From: Boesenbergia rotunda
Taxonomy: Eukaryota; Streptophyta; Magnoliopsida; Zingiberales; Zingiberaceae
DNA: 64,000 bases
NCBI GenBank assembly: GCA_024364735.1
Contig: JAGFNQ010006419.1
Span: 1-64,000, forward strand
Reading direction: 5' to 3'
Under the pieces are notes generated by a model. It worked only from the letters and a program-made list of their open reading frames with translations. It ran no database searches and had not been told where the DNA came from. How positions within the stretch are numbered: position 1 is the stretch's first letter; each line of letters opens with the position of its first letter. The position numbers and the translations under genes are program-made. Of the stretch, positions 9,978 to 20,370 are shown piece after piece.

Positions 9978-11261
9978 GTGGAAGTGGTGGAATTGAGCAA
10001 GGTGGAATTGAACGAAGGGTCAAACGAGTCCAGAAGAGCAAAGAAGGACTTGCTCGTGGCCCAACTCCAATCCTTATCCATGAAGAGCAACGAGACTGTC
10101 AGTCAGCTACATGGAAGGGTGAAGGAAGTAATTAATGAGCTCCACGTGATTGGAGAATAGATCGAGAACCGGGATATCGTCAGGTATGTTCTACAAGCCT
10201 TCCCGAGAACCACCTTGTGGGCATCCATGGTTGATGCCTACAAGGTATCAAGGGATTTGTCCATAGTTAAATTAGATGACTTATTCTGTGAATTTGAACT
10301 ACACGAGCAAGTTAACGTCTCGGCCAAAGAGAAGGATATTGCCTTTATTGCAGAAAAGGAGAGGAAGAAGAGGAAGGAGAAAAAGAAGGTGGTCTACTCC
10401 TCATCAGATTCAGAGGAATCCAGCGCCTCCATGGATAGCGACCAAGAGACATTCATGGTAAGAAAGATGCGTAAAGCTTTCAGAAATTTCTCTAACAAAT
10501 CATATGCTAGGAAAGGGTCCAAAGGCAAGAGTAAGGCCAAGGACATTATATGCTACAACTGCCACCAAGAGGGACACATGAAGAACGAGTGTCCTCAATT
10601 GAAGAGAAGGGATGACAAGAAGGAGGAGAAGAAGAAAGGTGACAAGAAGAGGTTGAAGGGAAAGGAGAAGGGTGTCACCAACCTAAAGGCGATATGGGAT
10701 GATCCTTGGAGGAGGAAGAAGAGCAAGTTTTCCACTTCGCTCTTATGGCACAGGATCACTCAGACTCATCAGATGATGAAAGAAGTTCAAGTAGCGATGA
10801 GAGCGACTCCTCCTCTTCATCATCCGAGTCAGAAGCTTCGGTAAGTGAGGTATACCACTTACCCTCCTCTACTTTAGTCAAGATCATTTCTAGCACTAAC
10901 ATTGACTTAGCTAAAGCTAGAAGTAAGATTAAGGATCGAAAAGAAGAGATTGTCATGCTTAGAGTAGAATCTACCAAACTTGAAGAATTGCATGCTAGTT
11001 CTATTACATCACATGCTTCACATCATGAAACTAAAAATAGGGAACTAAGGAAAAAGGTAGATGACCTCACAAAGGCCCTTAGGAAATTTCAAGTAGGATC
11101 TAGTAACCTAGATATGATAATCAACAGTCAAAGGGTCGTTTACAACAAGATCGGTCTGGGATATAGGCCAAAGATAAAGGAAGTGGCCTTTGTATCACTC
11201 ACAGGTAGGATTGGTGCATCTAGGAGACTAAGGGCTAAGGGAAACACAAAGAGGGCATGGG
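9978..11261 (+). pseudogene. SIRE-like gag pseudogene, N- and C-terminally truncated
   Basis: The frame resembles the middle and C-terminal parts of K Gag: an LNEGSNES..KKDLL helix, an in-frame TAG at 10158-10160, IENRDIVRYVLQAFPRTTLWASMVDAYK, an acidic Ser-rich stretch, and a zinc knuckle CYNCHQEGHMKNEC (about 10552-10593). After a one-base frameshift near 10705 comes ALMAQDHSDSSDDE, then a coiled coil of about 100 residues with ELRKKVDDLTKALRKF. It stops where the reverse-oriented LTR begins at 11262. The first third of Gag and all of pol are absent. The plus orientation is opposite to the neighbouring family II element. Confidence 0.85.
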
Positions 11262-12233
11262 TGATGGATCGTCTAAGGCGTGCAGAGGGGGGAGTGAATG
11301 CACGTTTTCGGATCGTTTCGATCTCTACAGAATTGTTAGCGCAACGCAAATAATAGTAAAACAATAATAAAATTACTAACTAATGCTAACACGGCGATTT
11401 TAGTTGGTATTCACCCCGGTCGGGTGACTAATCCAACAATCCGTTGGTGGATCAATCCCCGGATAACCTCCGGCTAGAACTCGTCGCTCCTTGTGGGTGG
11501 AGAAACCTCGCCACAACACCAAGGACCCTTCCTGAGTATACAAGACTACTAACTTACCCTATCCAAGCAAGTTTCGTCAAGAAAAATAGTAGGAAACAAG
11601 CCCCTTCAAATAGGGCTCGAATCTGAGAACAGCCGCTACCAGTCGACTGCCCCTTGGGCAGTCGACTGGTCCCACTCAAATCCGACCGTTACAGCACAAC
11701 GTTCGAATCTGCCAGCTATTCCAATCAACACCAGTCGACTGCCCCTGGGCCAGTCGACTGGGACACACCTAAGCCTAGGGTTTCACTCCCGAGTGCAAGT
11801 CTCTCTCGCACTCAAACCCTCCCGGCTTAGCCCCTGAGTACAAGCACTCATACTCATCCTCTCTCAACCTAGTTGACTCTTCATCAGCAGTCTTGACTGT
11901 TGCCTTTTCGCCCTCTTCATCTTTGACCCTCGTCCCTCGGATGCGCACGCAAGCTTCCAGCTTGCCTCCATGCCACCCTTCACGTACGCCTCGAAGTCCG
12001 CGTCCCTCGGCTCATCATCTCTGCTATCAATGGTCCCTCGGATGCGCACGTAAGCCTCCAGCTTACCTCCATGCCATCCTTCACCTGAAGACATCAACCA
12101 AGTCCATGCATACCTGTACACCTGCACACTTATGTACACATGTGAGAACAACACAAATCCTAACTTAACCATATTGCCCACTCATCAAAATATCATGATC
12201 CTCCAGATCATCTCAGGGTCGATTGCCCCAACA
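11262..12233 (-). mobile_element. 3' LTR of the family II minus-strand element
   Basis: On the minus strand it starts TGTTGGGGCAATCGACCCTG at 12233 and runs to about 11262 (972 bases against 1000 for the partner LTR). Imperfect palindromes of CCAGTCGACTG...CAGTCGACTGG type lie at 11639-11669 and 11731-11761. It is clearly the same sequence as 17194-18193 but with many substitutions near its end (11262-11350), which indicates an old or converted copy. Confidence 0.85.
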
Positions 12234-13353
12234 ATCTCCCCCTTTTTGATGTGTGGCAATATGTTAAGTTAGGTAAACATATAGCAATAACACTAGCAAA
12301 AGCAATTGAAATTCAAGCATAGCATACAAGAGACAACCTTCCCCTCAACCTATGCTTTCTCCCAAATTTCAACCCTTATTGCTAATCCCAAGTTTAGTTT
12401 TCCCAACTTAACTCTAAAGCACAACCAAGCCTAAGTTTAAGTTTCAACCCAAACCTAACTTAACACTCAAGTTCTCCCCCTTTGACACCATCAAAAGATT
12501 GCCCCAGGCAATCCAATCCTTGGTGCCAAATGGAACTTAACCATATTTCTGAAAACCCCTTCAGAGATCACCAAAAGACCATTCTGCCCACATTACCAGT
12601 CGACTGCCCCCAGGGCAGTCGACTGATACGACAGATTTCAGAATTTCAACCGAAATTCAGAAACTAATAAAAAATTCCAGAAAATCTAGAAAAATGTGAA
12701 ATTTTGCAAGCACAGTTGTTAAGGTATTCCCTACCCTAGAAAAATTTGGTTCATGAAAAACACCAACCGTGCTTGACTTTTGGTACAAACTCTAAAATTC
12801 TCAAATTATCTAAACTTTGTATCAAAGTTGACCTCTTCTCATGATATCCTATACTTGACAATTTCGAGCAACTCCATTTGGCATTCAAAATGATACCCAA
12901 ACTCCCCCTTTTCCATATATAAGTGTATTTATTTTGTCAACATCTCTTTCCTATTCGCTCTTGAGTCTAAATGATATTGATTCCTTTTGATTCACAATAT
13001 ATTTATGTGATTTCAAACAAACCATGTTAGATAACAAAATACCATATTATGAACATATGTAGAATGATCACAAAATCAACATTCATTCATACTTCAGCAT
13101 ATCCAAGCAATATTCAAAATGACATCTAGTCATGATAACATTTCCATACCTCTATAGAAACACAAGAAGACAAGTCAAATGTCATAAAAGCAACAAAAAG
13201 CAGTAATACACAGAACCTCAAGTAGTACCTAGGGCCAAGGCCCTGAAATAATCCATATAAATACAATCATCAGAAAGTGAAGCGTTTGAGAGGTATAATG
13301 AAACATCAAGAAAAACACTCTCAACACTAAAACCCAACAACTACATCATCTGA
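12234..13353 (-). other. 3' non-coding region and polypurine tract of the family II element
   Basis: On the minus strand CATCAAAAAGGGGGAGAT ends directly at the LTR start (plus 12234-12251). This is the polypurine tract that primes plus-strand DNA synthesis. The rest lacks coding potential; it holds another AGTCGACTGCCC palindrome at 12596-12626 and otherwise unstructured AT-rich sequence. Confidence 0.75.
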
Positions 13354-14679
13354 TCAGAAGTACATGTGGTCGTCACCATCTGGAGGAGGAGGAGGAGGAG
13401 CAGGAGGACCCTGATATGCTAAATCTCATCGCTGCATCATCACATACATATCCTCCTGCCTGGTCATAAAGCCCTGGCAGAAGTCTGTGAGGCCTTGTAC
13501 TTCCCTCTGAGTCGCCGCCTGACCCTGCTGGAGGCTCTGAATATCCCCCTAGATGGTGTGGACATCCGCACGGAGCCCATGAACATCCTCACGGTACTGA
13601 GTAAACTCTGCGTGGGTGACCAGCTCTGTGGGCTCCTCATCTGCACCAGCGACCTCTGGGCGCTCCCTCCAAGCAAATGCCCCCTGTCTAAACTCAATCC
13701 TTGCCAAGGACAATTGGCAAGTACCAATTTGATCATATTCCTTGGATAAGTGTTTGACCTGACCACCGGTGACACGAATGCCAAATCGTAGCTGGAAGAA
13801 CTCAGTCAACACGTGGCAAAAGGGCATATAAATTTTCCCATTCACACTCTGGGAAAAGTGATAAATGGAGGCAAAAACATGCAACGACACATCTATATCC
13901 AAGCATCTCTCAAGAGCATACATCATCACTAAGTGAGGCAGTCGAATCTTTGATCTCCCCTTAGTGACAATGGGTAGGATGCACTCTACCACAATCTTAT
14001 ACAGAGCATGGCTAAATGGACGCATGGGCTTAGCATCAAAGGTACGCTCAGATTCATGCCTATGTCATCTAAAGTAGTGTAGATGAATCTGATCAATGGT
14101 AATATTTTCAAACTCAAGTGGCTCAATGACTTTGGGAAAATAGGTGTTGACATTGTTAGATGCCCGACACTCTATGAAACTGGCTAAACTCATGGGTGTG
14201 AAAGGAATGGTGACGCCAGCTACTCTTGATTCATAAATACTATTATCTGAATCAATACAAGTTAAATTTGCATAGAACTCCTTGCATAGATCAATGTTAA
14301 TGTCATGTTGGCAATAAACCAATTGTTCTATGCCAAAGTGAGTCACCATTTTAATTATTTGTGGCGCTTTATCCTCAAAATAGGCTTTGTTAAGATACCG
14401 ACACGGTAACACAACAAACTCATTTTCCTCGAATCTCTTCTTGCACTCCCGGCTCCTAAACAATGACTCCTCTGGAGCGTGGGGACCTAGTCGGGATGAG
14501 CCCTCACTCCTAGACCTCTTAGACACAATCCTAAAATCCCAAACACATGCATGCACACCAAGAAGCCCCCCAAAAGAGAAAATATCAAAGGAAACATACA
14601 CAAAACATCATATTAGTATTAATGCAAAGCCTAAATGGAGAAATGAACCTTAAACATCATACCTCTTTGCCCTTTGCAT
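13354..14679 (-). pseudogene. PF20167 (Transposase_32)-like plant protein gene, two exons, three in-frame stops
   Basis: Exon 1 is only 17 bases, ATG 14679 to 14663 (MQRAK plus part of R). A 132-base intron (14662-14531, GT...TTTTAG) joins in frame to exon 2, giving MQRAKR-IVSKRSRSEG, the basic Lys/Arg-rich start usual in this family. Exon 2 contains KRFEENEFVVLPCRYLN, CKEFYANLTCIDSDN and VAGVTIPFTPMSLASFI. These match my memory of the 'putative plant transposon protein' domain with its EFYANL and V.F(S/T)P motifs. A Gln-rich coiled coil (QQGQAATQREVQGLT) and a Pro-rich tail end at TGA 13356-13354. Stops at 14067-14065 (TGA), 13551-13549 (TAG) and 13428-13426 (TGA) interrupt one continuous frame, so this copy is dead. 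Function is unknown in the family. Confidence 0.75.
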
Positions 14680-15511
14680 TGTGATATTTGGAAATCGCGT
14701 AGGTTGACTTGAAAAGGGGTTTTCTACTAACCCTAGAGATAAATCAGAGTTAGAGAAGGCCTTAGGGAAGAAGTTTAGGGCTTAGGAGGAGCTTAGGATG
14801 CAGGAGGAGTTGAAAGAAAGAGAAAATCGCCGGGAAGAAGCAGCCAAAACCCTAGGTTTGGCTTTCCTGGCGCACCCTTCCCTTTTATAAAACCCGCGAA
14901 CCAGTCGACTGCCCTTGGGCCAGTCGACTGGTTAAGAGTGTAATTACATTCTGTGAGTTTTCTCAGTCGACTGCCTTCCTGCCAGTCGACTTGGCCACAC
15001 TGTAATTATATTCTGTGGCTGTTGCCAGTCGACTGGCCTCCAGGCAGTCGATTGGTGTCTGATGTTCTGAATTTCAGTTTTTCAGTCCGAATTTCAGAAA
15101 TGCCTAACTAATTCCACAAATTCCCAAAAATTTTGAAATCTTGTAGGGATATTTGTGGATCCTATATTTACTTACAAAAATATAATATTAGTCAACGTCA
15201 TCCCAAATCCCAAGTTTGGTACAAACTCCGAGTTTCTCTAAAAGGTATCATAAAACTCTTCCCAAAAGTTCTAGTTTGGACCTCACATTGATGCTACTTC
15301 CCATAATCATCCACAATCCATTCATAGCATCAAGTTATATTGTATTTAGGCATTAAAATCGATTTGTCTCAATTAAAATCCTAATTTCACCTTTTTTTCT
15401 TCATAATCCTCCCTTAAGTGTGCCAACTCTCTAGGATTAAGACTACCCTTAGCCTTTTAAACCTCTTGGCACACCTTATAGTTCTTTTCAATCTCCTAGA
15501 AGTAAACCACC
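14680..15511 (-). promoter_or_regulatory. Internal promoter-like region upstream of the PF20167-type gene
   Basis: Between the gag end and the cargo ATG there is no frame, but there is an LTR-like promoter layout. On the minus strand three AGTCGACTG palindrome pairs (plus 15025-15054, 14964-14991, 14901-14931) are followed by a TATA box, TTTTATAAAAGG (plus 14892-14881), about 200 bases before ATG 14679. The LTR at 9238-9977 has the same order of palindromes then TATA. This suggests the cargo gene has its own promoter. Positions 15060-15511 show nothing specific. Confidence 0.55.
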
Positions 15512-17121
15512 TCAGATCCATTGACCATGGAACTTGTCTTGACTCCTAGAGCTTCTATCCCTAATTACCTCCCTAGGTAACTCTTCTACAAAGGCAAGAC
15601 CACACCGGTTCTCCTCCGGTGCTTCTTGACTTTCCATCATTGCTCTCTTAACCCGATAGACCTTTTCTTTGTTCAATTTCTTTTCTTTCCCTTTAAATGG
15701 CTTTTCCTTGCCATTTTTGGCTTTTTCTCTACCATAGTTATAGGGCATCCTTGAATATGATACTTTATCAATATTGGCCCTCCTAGAATGGTATCCTAAC
15801 CCCGGCCTACCATTCTTATACTTTTGGTCCTTTGAGATCATGTTCACATCCTTGGCCCCTTGAATTACTCTACCAAGTTTTCTTTCCAACTCATCATGTT
15901 TTACTCTTAAAACTTGGTTTTCCTTTTCTAACTTCCTAACCTTAGGATCACTAGACCTAATTTGATCATTTCTAGGTCTACCTATTTTGCCAAGCATTTT
16001 CCCCCTTTCTTAAGGTTTATGTCTTGGTCCTTATTCCTAGAGTTCTTGGATTTATCATGACCCATAGAATTCTTAGTGTTTTGGCATACAACATTGTTTC
16101 TATCATGATATTTAAAACCAAAAACACGCATAGGCAAGCAAGTGTTATCAATTCTATCATTCATACACACATTTCGAGCATTCATGAAAGATCTTGAAGC
16201 ATGAGTGGAGTTAGAGGGTACCTTCCTTACCCTTGGTGCTCCCCCTTGATGAGTGCTCCTCTTTCTTTCTTCTTTCTCCCATTCCCTAAGATGCTCCATC
16301 TTCTTGAGCTCTCCACTTCTTGGACATTTTGTATGATAATGCCCGAGCTCCCTGCATGTGAAACACCTAATCCTCTTTCTTTTGCTTTGAACTTCCTCAT
16401 CCCTACAACCCATATTAGATTTAACTTGAAAAGATTTGAGCTTAGGAATTACCTCCTTTTTACCTAGGGGGCACTTATCCTTGTAGTGCCCCTTTATATT
16501 GCAACCAAAGCATATGATGTGTTCTTTTCTCTTGGCTTTGGTGGAGGTGGAGGCTAGGTTGACTTCTTCAACCTTGGATGATGTAGATGCTTCCTCTTGC
16601 TCTGGCATGGTTGAGGGTCTCTCCTCCCCCTCAATCTTTGAGGTGGAGACCTTTTTCTCTTCTTCTCTTGAGGAGGTTGATGATCTTTCGCTTAACTCCT
16701 CACTTGATGGCATAGACAGTTCTTCATTTTGGTCCTCTTGGACCCTTGAACTTATTTCACCATGCTCTTCCACTCTTAGAGTTGATGTAGAGTTCTTATG
16801 AATTTCTTCTAACTTATTCCACAATTCGCATGCATTTGAATATTTCCCTACATCACTCAAAACGTGGTTAGGCAACATATTAATCAAAATATTTACTACC
16901 TTCTCATTGACCCTAGCTTGTTCTTGTTGTTCACTTGTCCAATATCTAGGGCGGAGCTTTTTGCCGTGCTTGTCCTTGGGAATGTCAAATGGGTCTTCAA
17001 TCATCATTCTACACTCCCAATCCATCCCGAGCTACATCTTCATTCTATCTCTCCAATAATCAAAATTTTCATGCTCGTATGATGGTGGTGAGTTGATATC
17101 GTCACACAATTTGTCTTCCAT
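15512..17121 (-). pseudogene. Gag pseudogene with two zinc knuckles, family II element
   Basis: ATG 17121 opens MEDKLCDDINSPPSYEHENFDYWRDRMKM, a typical copia Gag start. TAG at 17034-17032 interrupts it. The frame resumes at MDWECRMMIEDPF and runs through a helix (VNEKVVNILINMLP), a Ser/Thr/Glu-rich linker, and two CCHC knuckles, CFGCNIKGHYKDKC (about 16502-16461) and CFTCRELGHYHTKC (about 16364-16323). A one-base frameshift near 15990 shifts to a frame with a coiled coil (KLEKENQVLRVKHDELERKLGRVI) and a Lys-rich end at 15512. A Gag would package element RNA; this copy cannot make a full one. No protease follows, unlike K. Confidence 0.8.
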
Positions 17122-17193
17122 GGCCCTTATCCTCTAGCAAGTGCTCCCTCGGCGGTTAGTCCGATCAAGAGCGGTACTCGCTCTGATACCAAT
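17122..17193 (-). promoter_or_regulatory. Leader and primer-binding site of the family II element
   Basis: TGGTATCAGAGC on the minus strand (plus 17191-17180) starts two bases after the LTR end, complementary to initiator tRNA-Met. The leader from there to the gag ATG is only about 60 bases. Confidence 0.85.
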
Positions 17194-18193
17194 TGTAAGG
17201 ATCGATGTCGTACGCTAGAGGGGGTGAATAGCGTTTCGCCGAATTCTTGCTCCTACACGGTTAGTTTGCACAACGGAAATAATAGTAAAACAATAATAAA
17301 ATCACTAACCAATGCTAACACGGCGATTTTAGTTGGTATCTACCCCGGTCGGGTGACTAATCCAGCAATCCGTCAGTGGATCAATCCCCGGATAACCTCT
17401 GGCTAGAACTCATCGCTCCTTATGGGTGGAGAAACCTCGCCACAGCACCAAGGACACTTCCTGAGTATACAGGACTACTAACTTGCCCTATCCAAGCAAG
17501 TTTCGTCAAAAAAAATAGTAGTAAACGAGCCCCTTCAAATAGGGCTCGAATCTGAGAACAGCCGCTACTAGTCGACTACCCCTTGGGCAGTCGACTGGTC
17601 CCACTCAAATCCGACCGTTACAGCACAACGTTCGAATCTGCCAGCTATTCCAGTCAACACCAGTCGACTGCCCCTGGGCCAGTCGACAGGGGCAGTCGAC
17701 TGCCCCTGGGCCAGTCGACTGGGACACACCTAAGCCTAGGGTTTTACTCTCGAGTGCAAGTCTCTCTCGCACTCAAACCCTCCCGGCTTAGCCCCTGAGT
17801 ACAAGCACTCATACTCATCCTCTCTCAACCTAGTTGACTCTTCATCAGCAGTCTTGACTGTTGCCTTTTCGCCCTCTTCATCTTTGGCCCTCGTCCCTCG
17901 GATGCACACGCAAGCCTCCAGCTTGCCTCCATGCCACCCTTCACGTACGCCTCGAAGTCCGTATCCCTCGGCTCATCATCTCTGCTATCAATGGTCCCTC
18001 GGATGCGCACTAAGCCTCTAGCTTACCTCCATGCCATCCTTCACCTGAAGACATCAACCAAGTCCATGCGTACCTGTACACCTGCACACATATGTACACA
18101 TGTGAGAACAACACAAATCCTAACTTAACCATATTGCCCACTCATCAAAATATCATGATCCTCGAGATCATCTCAGGGCCGATCGCCCCAACA
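17194..18193 (-). mobile_element. 5' LTR of the family II minus-strand element
   Basis: One thousand bases, TGTTGGGGCGATCGGCCC at 18193 to ...CCTTACA at 17194 on the minus strand. It contains three CAGTCGACTG palindrome groups (17568-17600, 17659-17690, 17690-17722), one more than the partner LTR because the central group is duplicated. A weak TATA-like element (CCTATTTGAAGG, plus about 17543) occupies the position where plus-strand family II has ctataaaagg. The right end abuts copia copy B protease at 18194. Confidence 0.85.
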
Positions 18194-19000
18194 CCATCCT
18201 CTTCAGGTATCTTCGTTATTGAATGTCACTCTATTTCCTCAAACACCTGGGTACTTGATACTGGGTGTAGCTCACATATATGTAATGACATACAGGGGCT
18301 AAGGAATAGAAGAAGACTCGTCAAGGGAGAAGCGAATTTGCGAGTTGGAAATGGAGCAAAGATTGCTGCTATTGCCATTGGAACATATTTGCTAAAGCCC
18401 CCTACTGGACTTGTCTTAAAATTGGATAATTGTTATTTTGTTCCTTCGTTAATAAATAACATTGTATCTATTTCATGCTTGAATGAAAAGGGTTATCATT
18501 TAACTTTTAGTAACAATTGTTGTTACATAACTTTAAATGGTGTTCTTTATGGGACCGGAACTTTATACAATGGTATCTACACGTTAGATTTATCCGGTGA
18601 CGTTTTCAATATCGAAGTTAGCAACAAACGTGCTTGAATAGATAATCAAATAGACTCCTATACGTGGCATTGTCGTCTTGGCCATGTATGTAAGAAATGC
18701 ATGACCAAATTACACCGATGTGGAATTCTGGAATCATTTGAACCCTGTTCATTTGATACATGCGAATCATGCTTAAAAGGAAAGATGACCAAATTACCCT
18801 TTTTCGGAAAAGGTAAACCAGTGGGAGAATTGCTTGGTCTAATACATACTGATGTATGTGGACCAATGTCAACTCTTGCACAAGGAGGTTATAGCTACTT
18901 CATTACCTTTATCGATGATCACTCACGATTCGAGTATGTGTTCTTAATGAAACACAAATCTGAAGCTTTTGAGAAATTCAAAGAGTTTAGAAGTGAAGTA

Positions 19001-20370
19001 TGTTGGTGCAGAAAGCACCAAAAGTCAAACCTGTGTTTTGATAATGGCAACAAGGTTCAAAAGTTAAGTATTAACTGTTATCTAACATGTCACTCTAGTG
19101 TGCAGAGTAAAAAGTCCTAGCGAAGGAATGTTAGGCACTGGCGAAGGAATGCTAGGGTAAAAAGCCCTAGCGAAGAATGCTAGGCACTGGCGAAGGAATG
19201 CCAGAGTGACAAGCCCTAGCGAAGGACTGCTAGGCGCCAGGCGAAGGATAGCTTGGGACTGAAGCCCTAGCGAAGGAACGCTAGGCACCGGGCGAAGGAC
19301 AGCTCGGTATCCAAGACCTGGCAAAGGACCGCCAGGCAAAAGTCCAACAAAAGGAGCGGTTGGCATCAGGTACATTCTCCCGAGAGGAGTAGGTGAGGAT
19401 GCGTTCCCCGTCGAGGGAGCAGCAGGCGTCGGTTCGACCTAGGGCTCCATTTTGGAGGCCCAAAGTCAGAACCAAGACAACCAAGGCTGTATAAACTAAT
19501 ATTTTATTGTTTTATTGTGTTTTGGACTAACCCTGGATGCAGGACCGAAGGAACGAGTGTCTGCAGCTCAGAGAGCCTCAAAGGAATGAGGCAACAGCTG
19601 ACCAAGGCGCCCGGAGTGACCCGGGCGCCCCCAAGGTGAACACAAAACACAAGAAGGCAAAGCAAGCTTCGACAGTTCAACTCCCGGGCACCCCCGCTGT
19701 CCCGGGCGCCCCCAGCGCTCCGGGCGCCCCCAGCGCTCCGGGCGCCCCCAACAGCAAAGCATCGAAGCTCAACCAAGCGAAGCCAAGGGATAAAGTTTTG
19801 ACCCGGTCAACCCGGGCGCCCCCAGCGCTCCGGGCGCCCCGGTCAAGGTCTGATCCCGAATTTGAAGGGATAAAAGCTGACCGAGACCGAGGCGGATCGT
19901 GTGACATGTGGGGGGGCGCCCCCGACGTCCCGGGCGCCCCCAGGCCCTATATAAAGGGCGCTAAACCCCAGGCTTCACAACAACCCTCAATCAACGCTTC
20001 TACGCTCTTCTGCTCTCGCGCCTCGCTCTGGAAACCTCCCAACTCGAGCCGACGACGTCCCGCTGCTCCGAAAAAGACAACCTACATCGGACGTCGGTAA
20101 AAGAAGAGCCTCTTTTTAATTGTTAAGTTTACTGTACTGCATTTGTAAATCAATCTTTGTAAACTATTATTGCGCCTTATATAGAATTGCCCAAAGTAAA
20201 CGGTCAACGACCGTGGGCCTTGGAGTAGGAGTCGACCTAGGCTCCGAACCAAGTAAAAATTTACTGTGTTCGCGTATTTGTTTTTATCTTCCGCTGTACA
20301 ATTTCTCTATCCATAAATCCGAACGATTTCCGATATTCACCCCCCCTCTATCGGTTCTCTCGATCCAACA
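19001..20370 (+). mobile_element. Solo LTR, family I, with AAGTA target-site duplication
   Basis: 1370 bases, TGTTGGTGCAGAAAGCACC... to ...CTCGATCCAACA, flanked by AAGTA at 18996-19000 and 20371-20375. It interrupts the integrase of copy B, so it inserted as a full element and then lost its interior by LTR-LTR recombination. Order inside: hairpin array 19116-19362, GGGCGCCC-type palindromes about 19605-19940, TATA box ctatataaag 19947-19956, then the untranslated 3' half. A long GC-rich plus-strand frame at 19537-20100 is an effect of composition, not a gene. Confidence 0.95.
19116..19362 (+). repeat. Hairpin array of the first solo LTR
   Basis: Nine consecutive units plus a tenth related one (CCAAC ... 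GTTGG, 19344-19362). The loop is GAAGGAAT or a close variant. Stems include CCTAGC/GCTAGG, CTGGC/GCCAG, CCTGGC/GCCAGG, CCAGGC/GCTTGG and CCGGGC/GCTCGG; the last two use one G-T pair. Different stem sequences with a constant loop indicate selection on pairing. Confidence 0.85.

Larger units (their letters stand above)
11262..18193 (-). mobile_element. Non-autonomous family II LTR retrotransposon with gag and a PF20167-type gene
   Basis: A full-length minus-strand element: 5' LTR 17194-18193, primer site 17180-17191, gag remnant 15512-17121, a two-exon cargo gene 13354-14679, polypurine tract just inside 12234, and 3' LTR 11262-12233. I find no protease, integrase, reverse transcriptase or RNase H motif in the 4960-base interior, so mobilisation would need another element's enzymes. 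The flanks do not show a clean five-base duplication (atggg or tgggt on the left, ccatc on the right). To the left is a plus-strand gag fragment and to the right a copia protease, so a rearrangement has probably removed one or both original flanks. Confidence 0.85.

Noticed and set aside
19537..20100. 187-codon plus-strand frame rich in Ala, Pro and Gly
   Set aside because: Lies wholly inside a solo LTR across the GGGCGCCC palindromes and TATA box. Similar frames occur on the other strand and shift between LTR copies.
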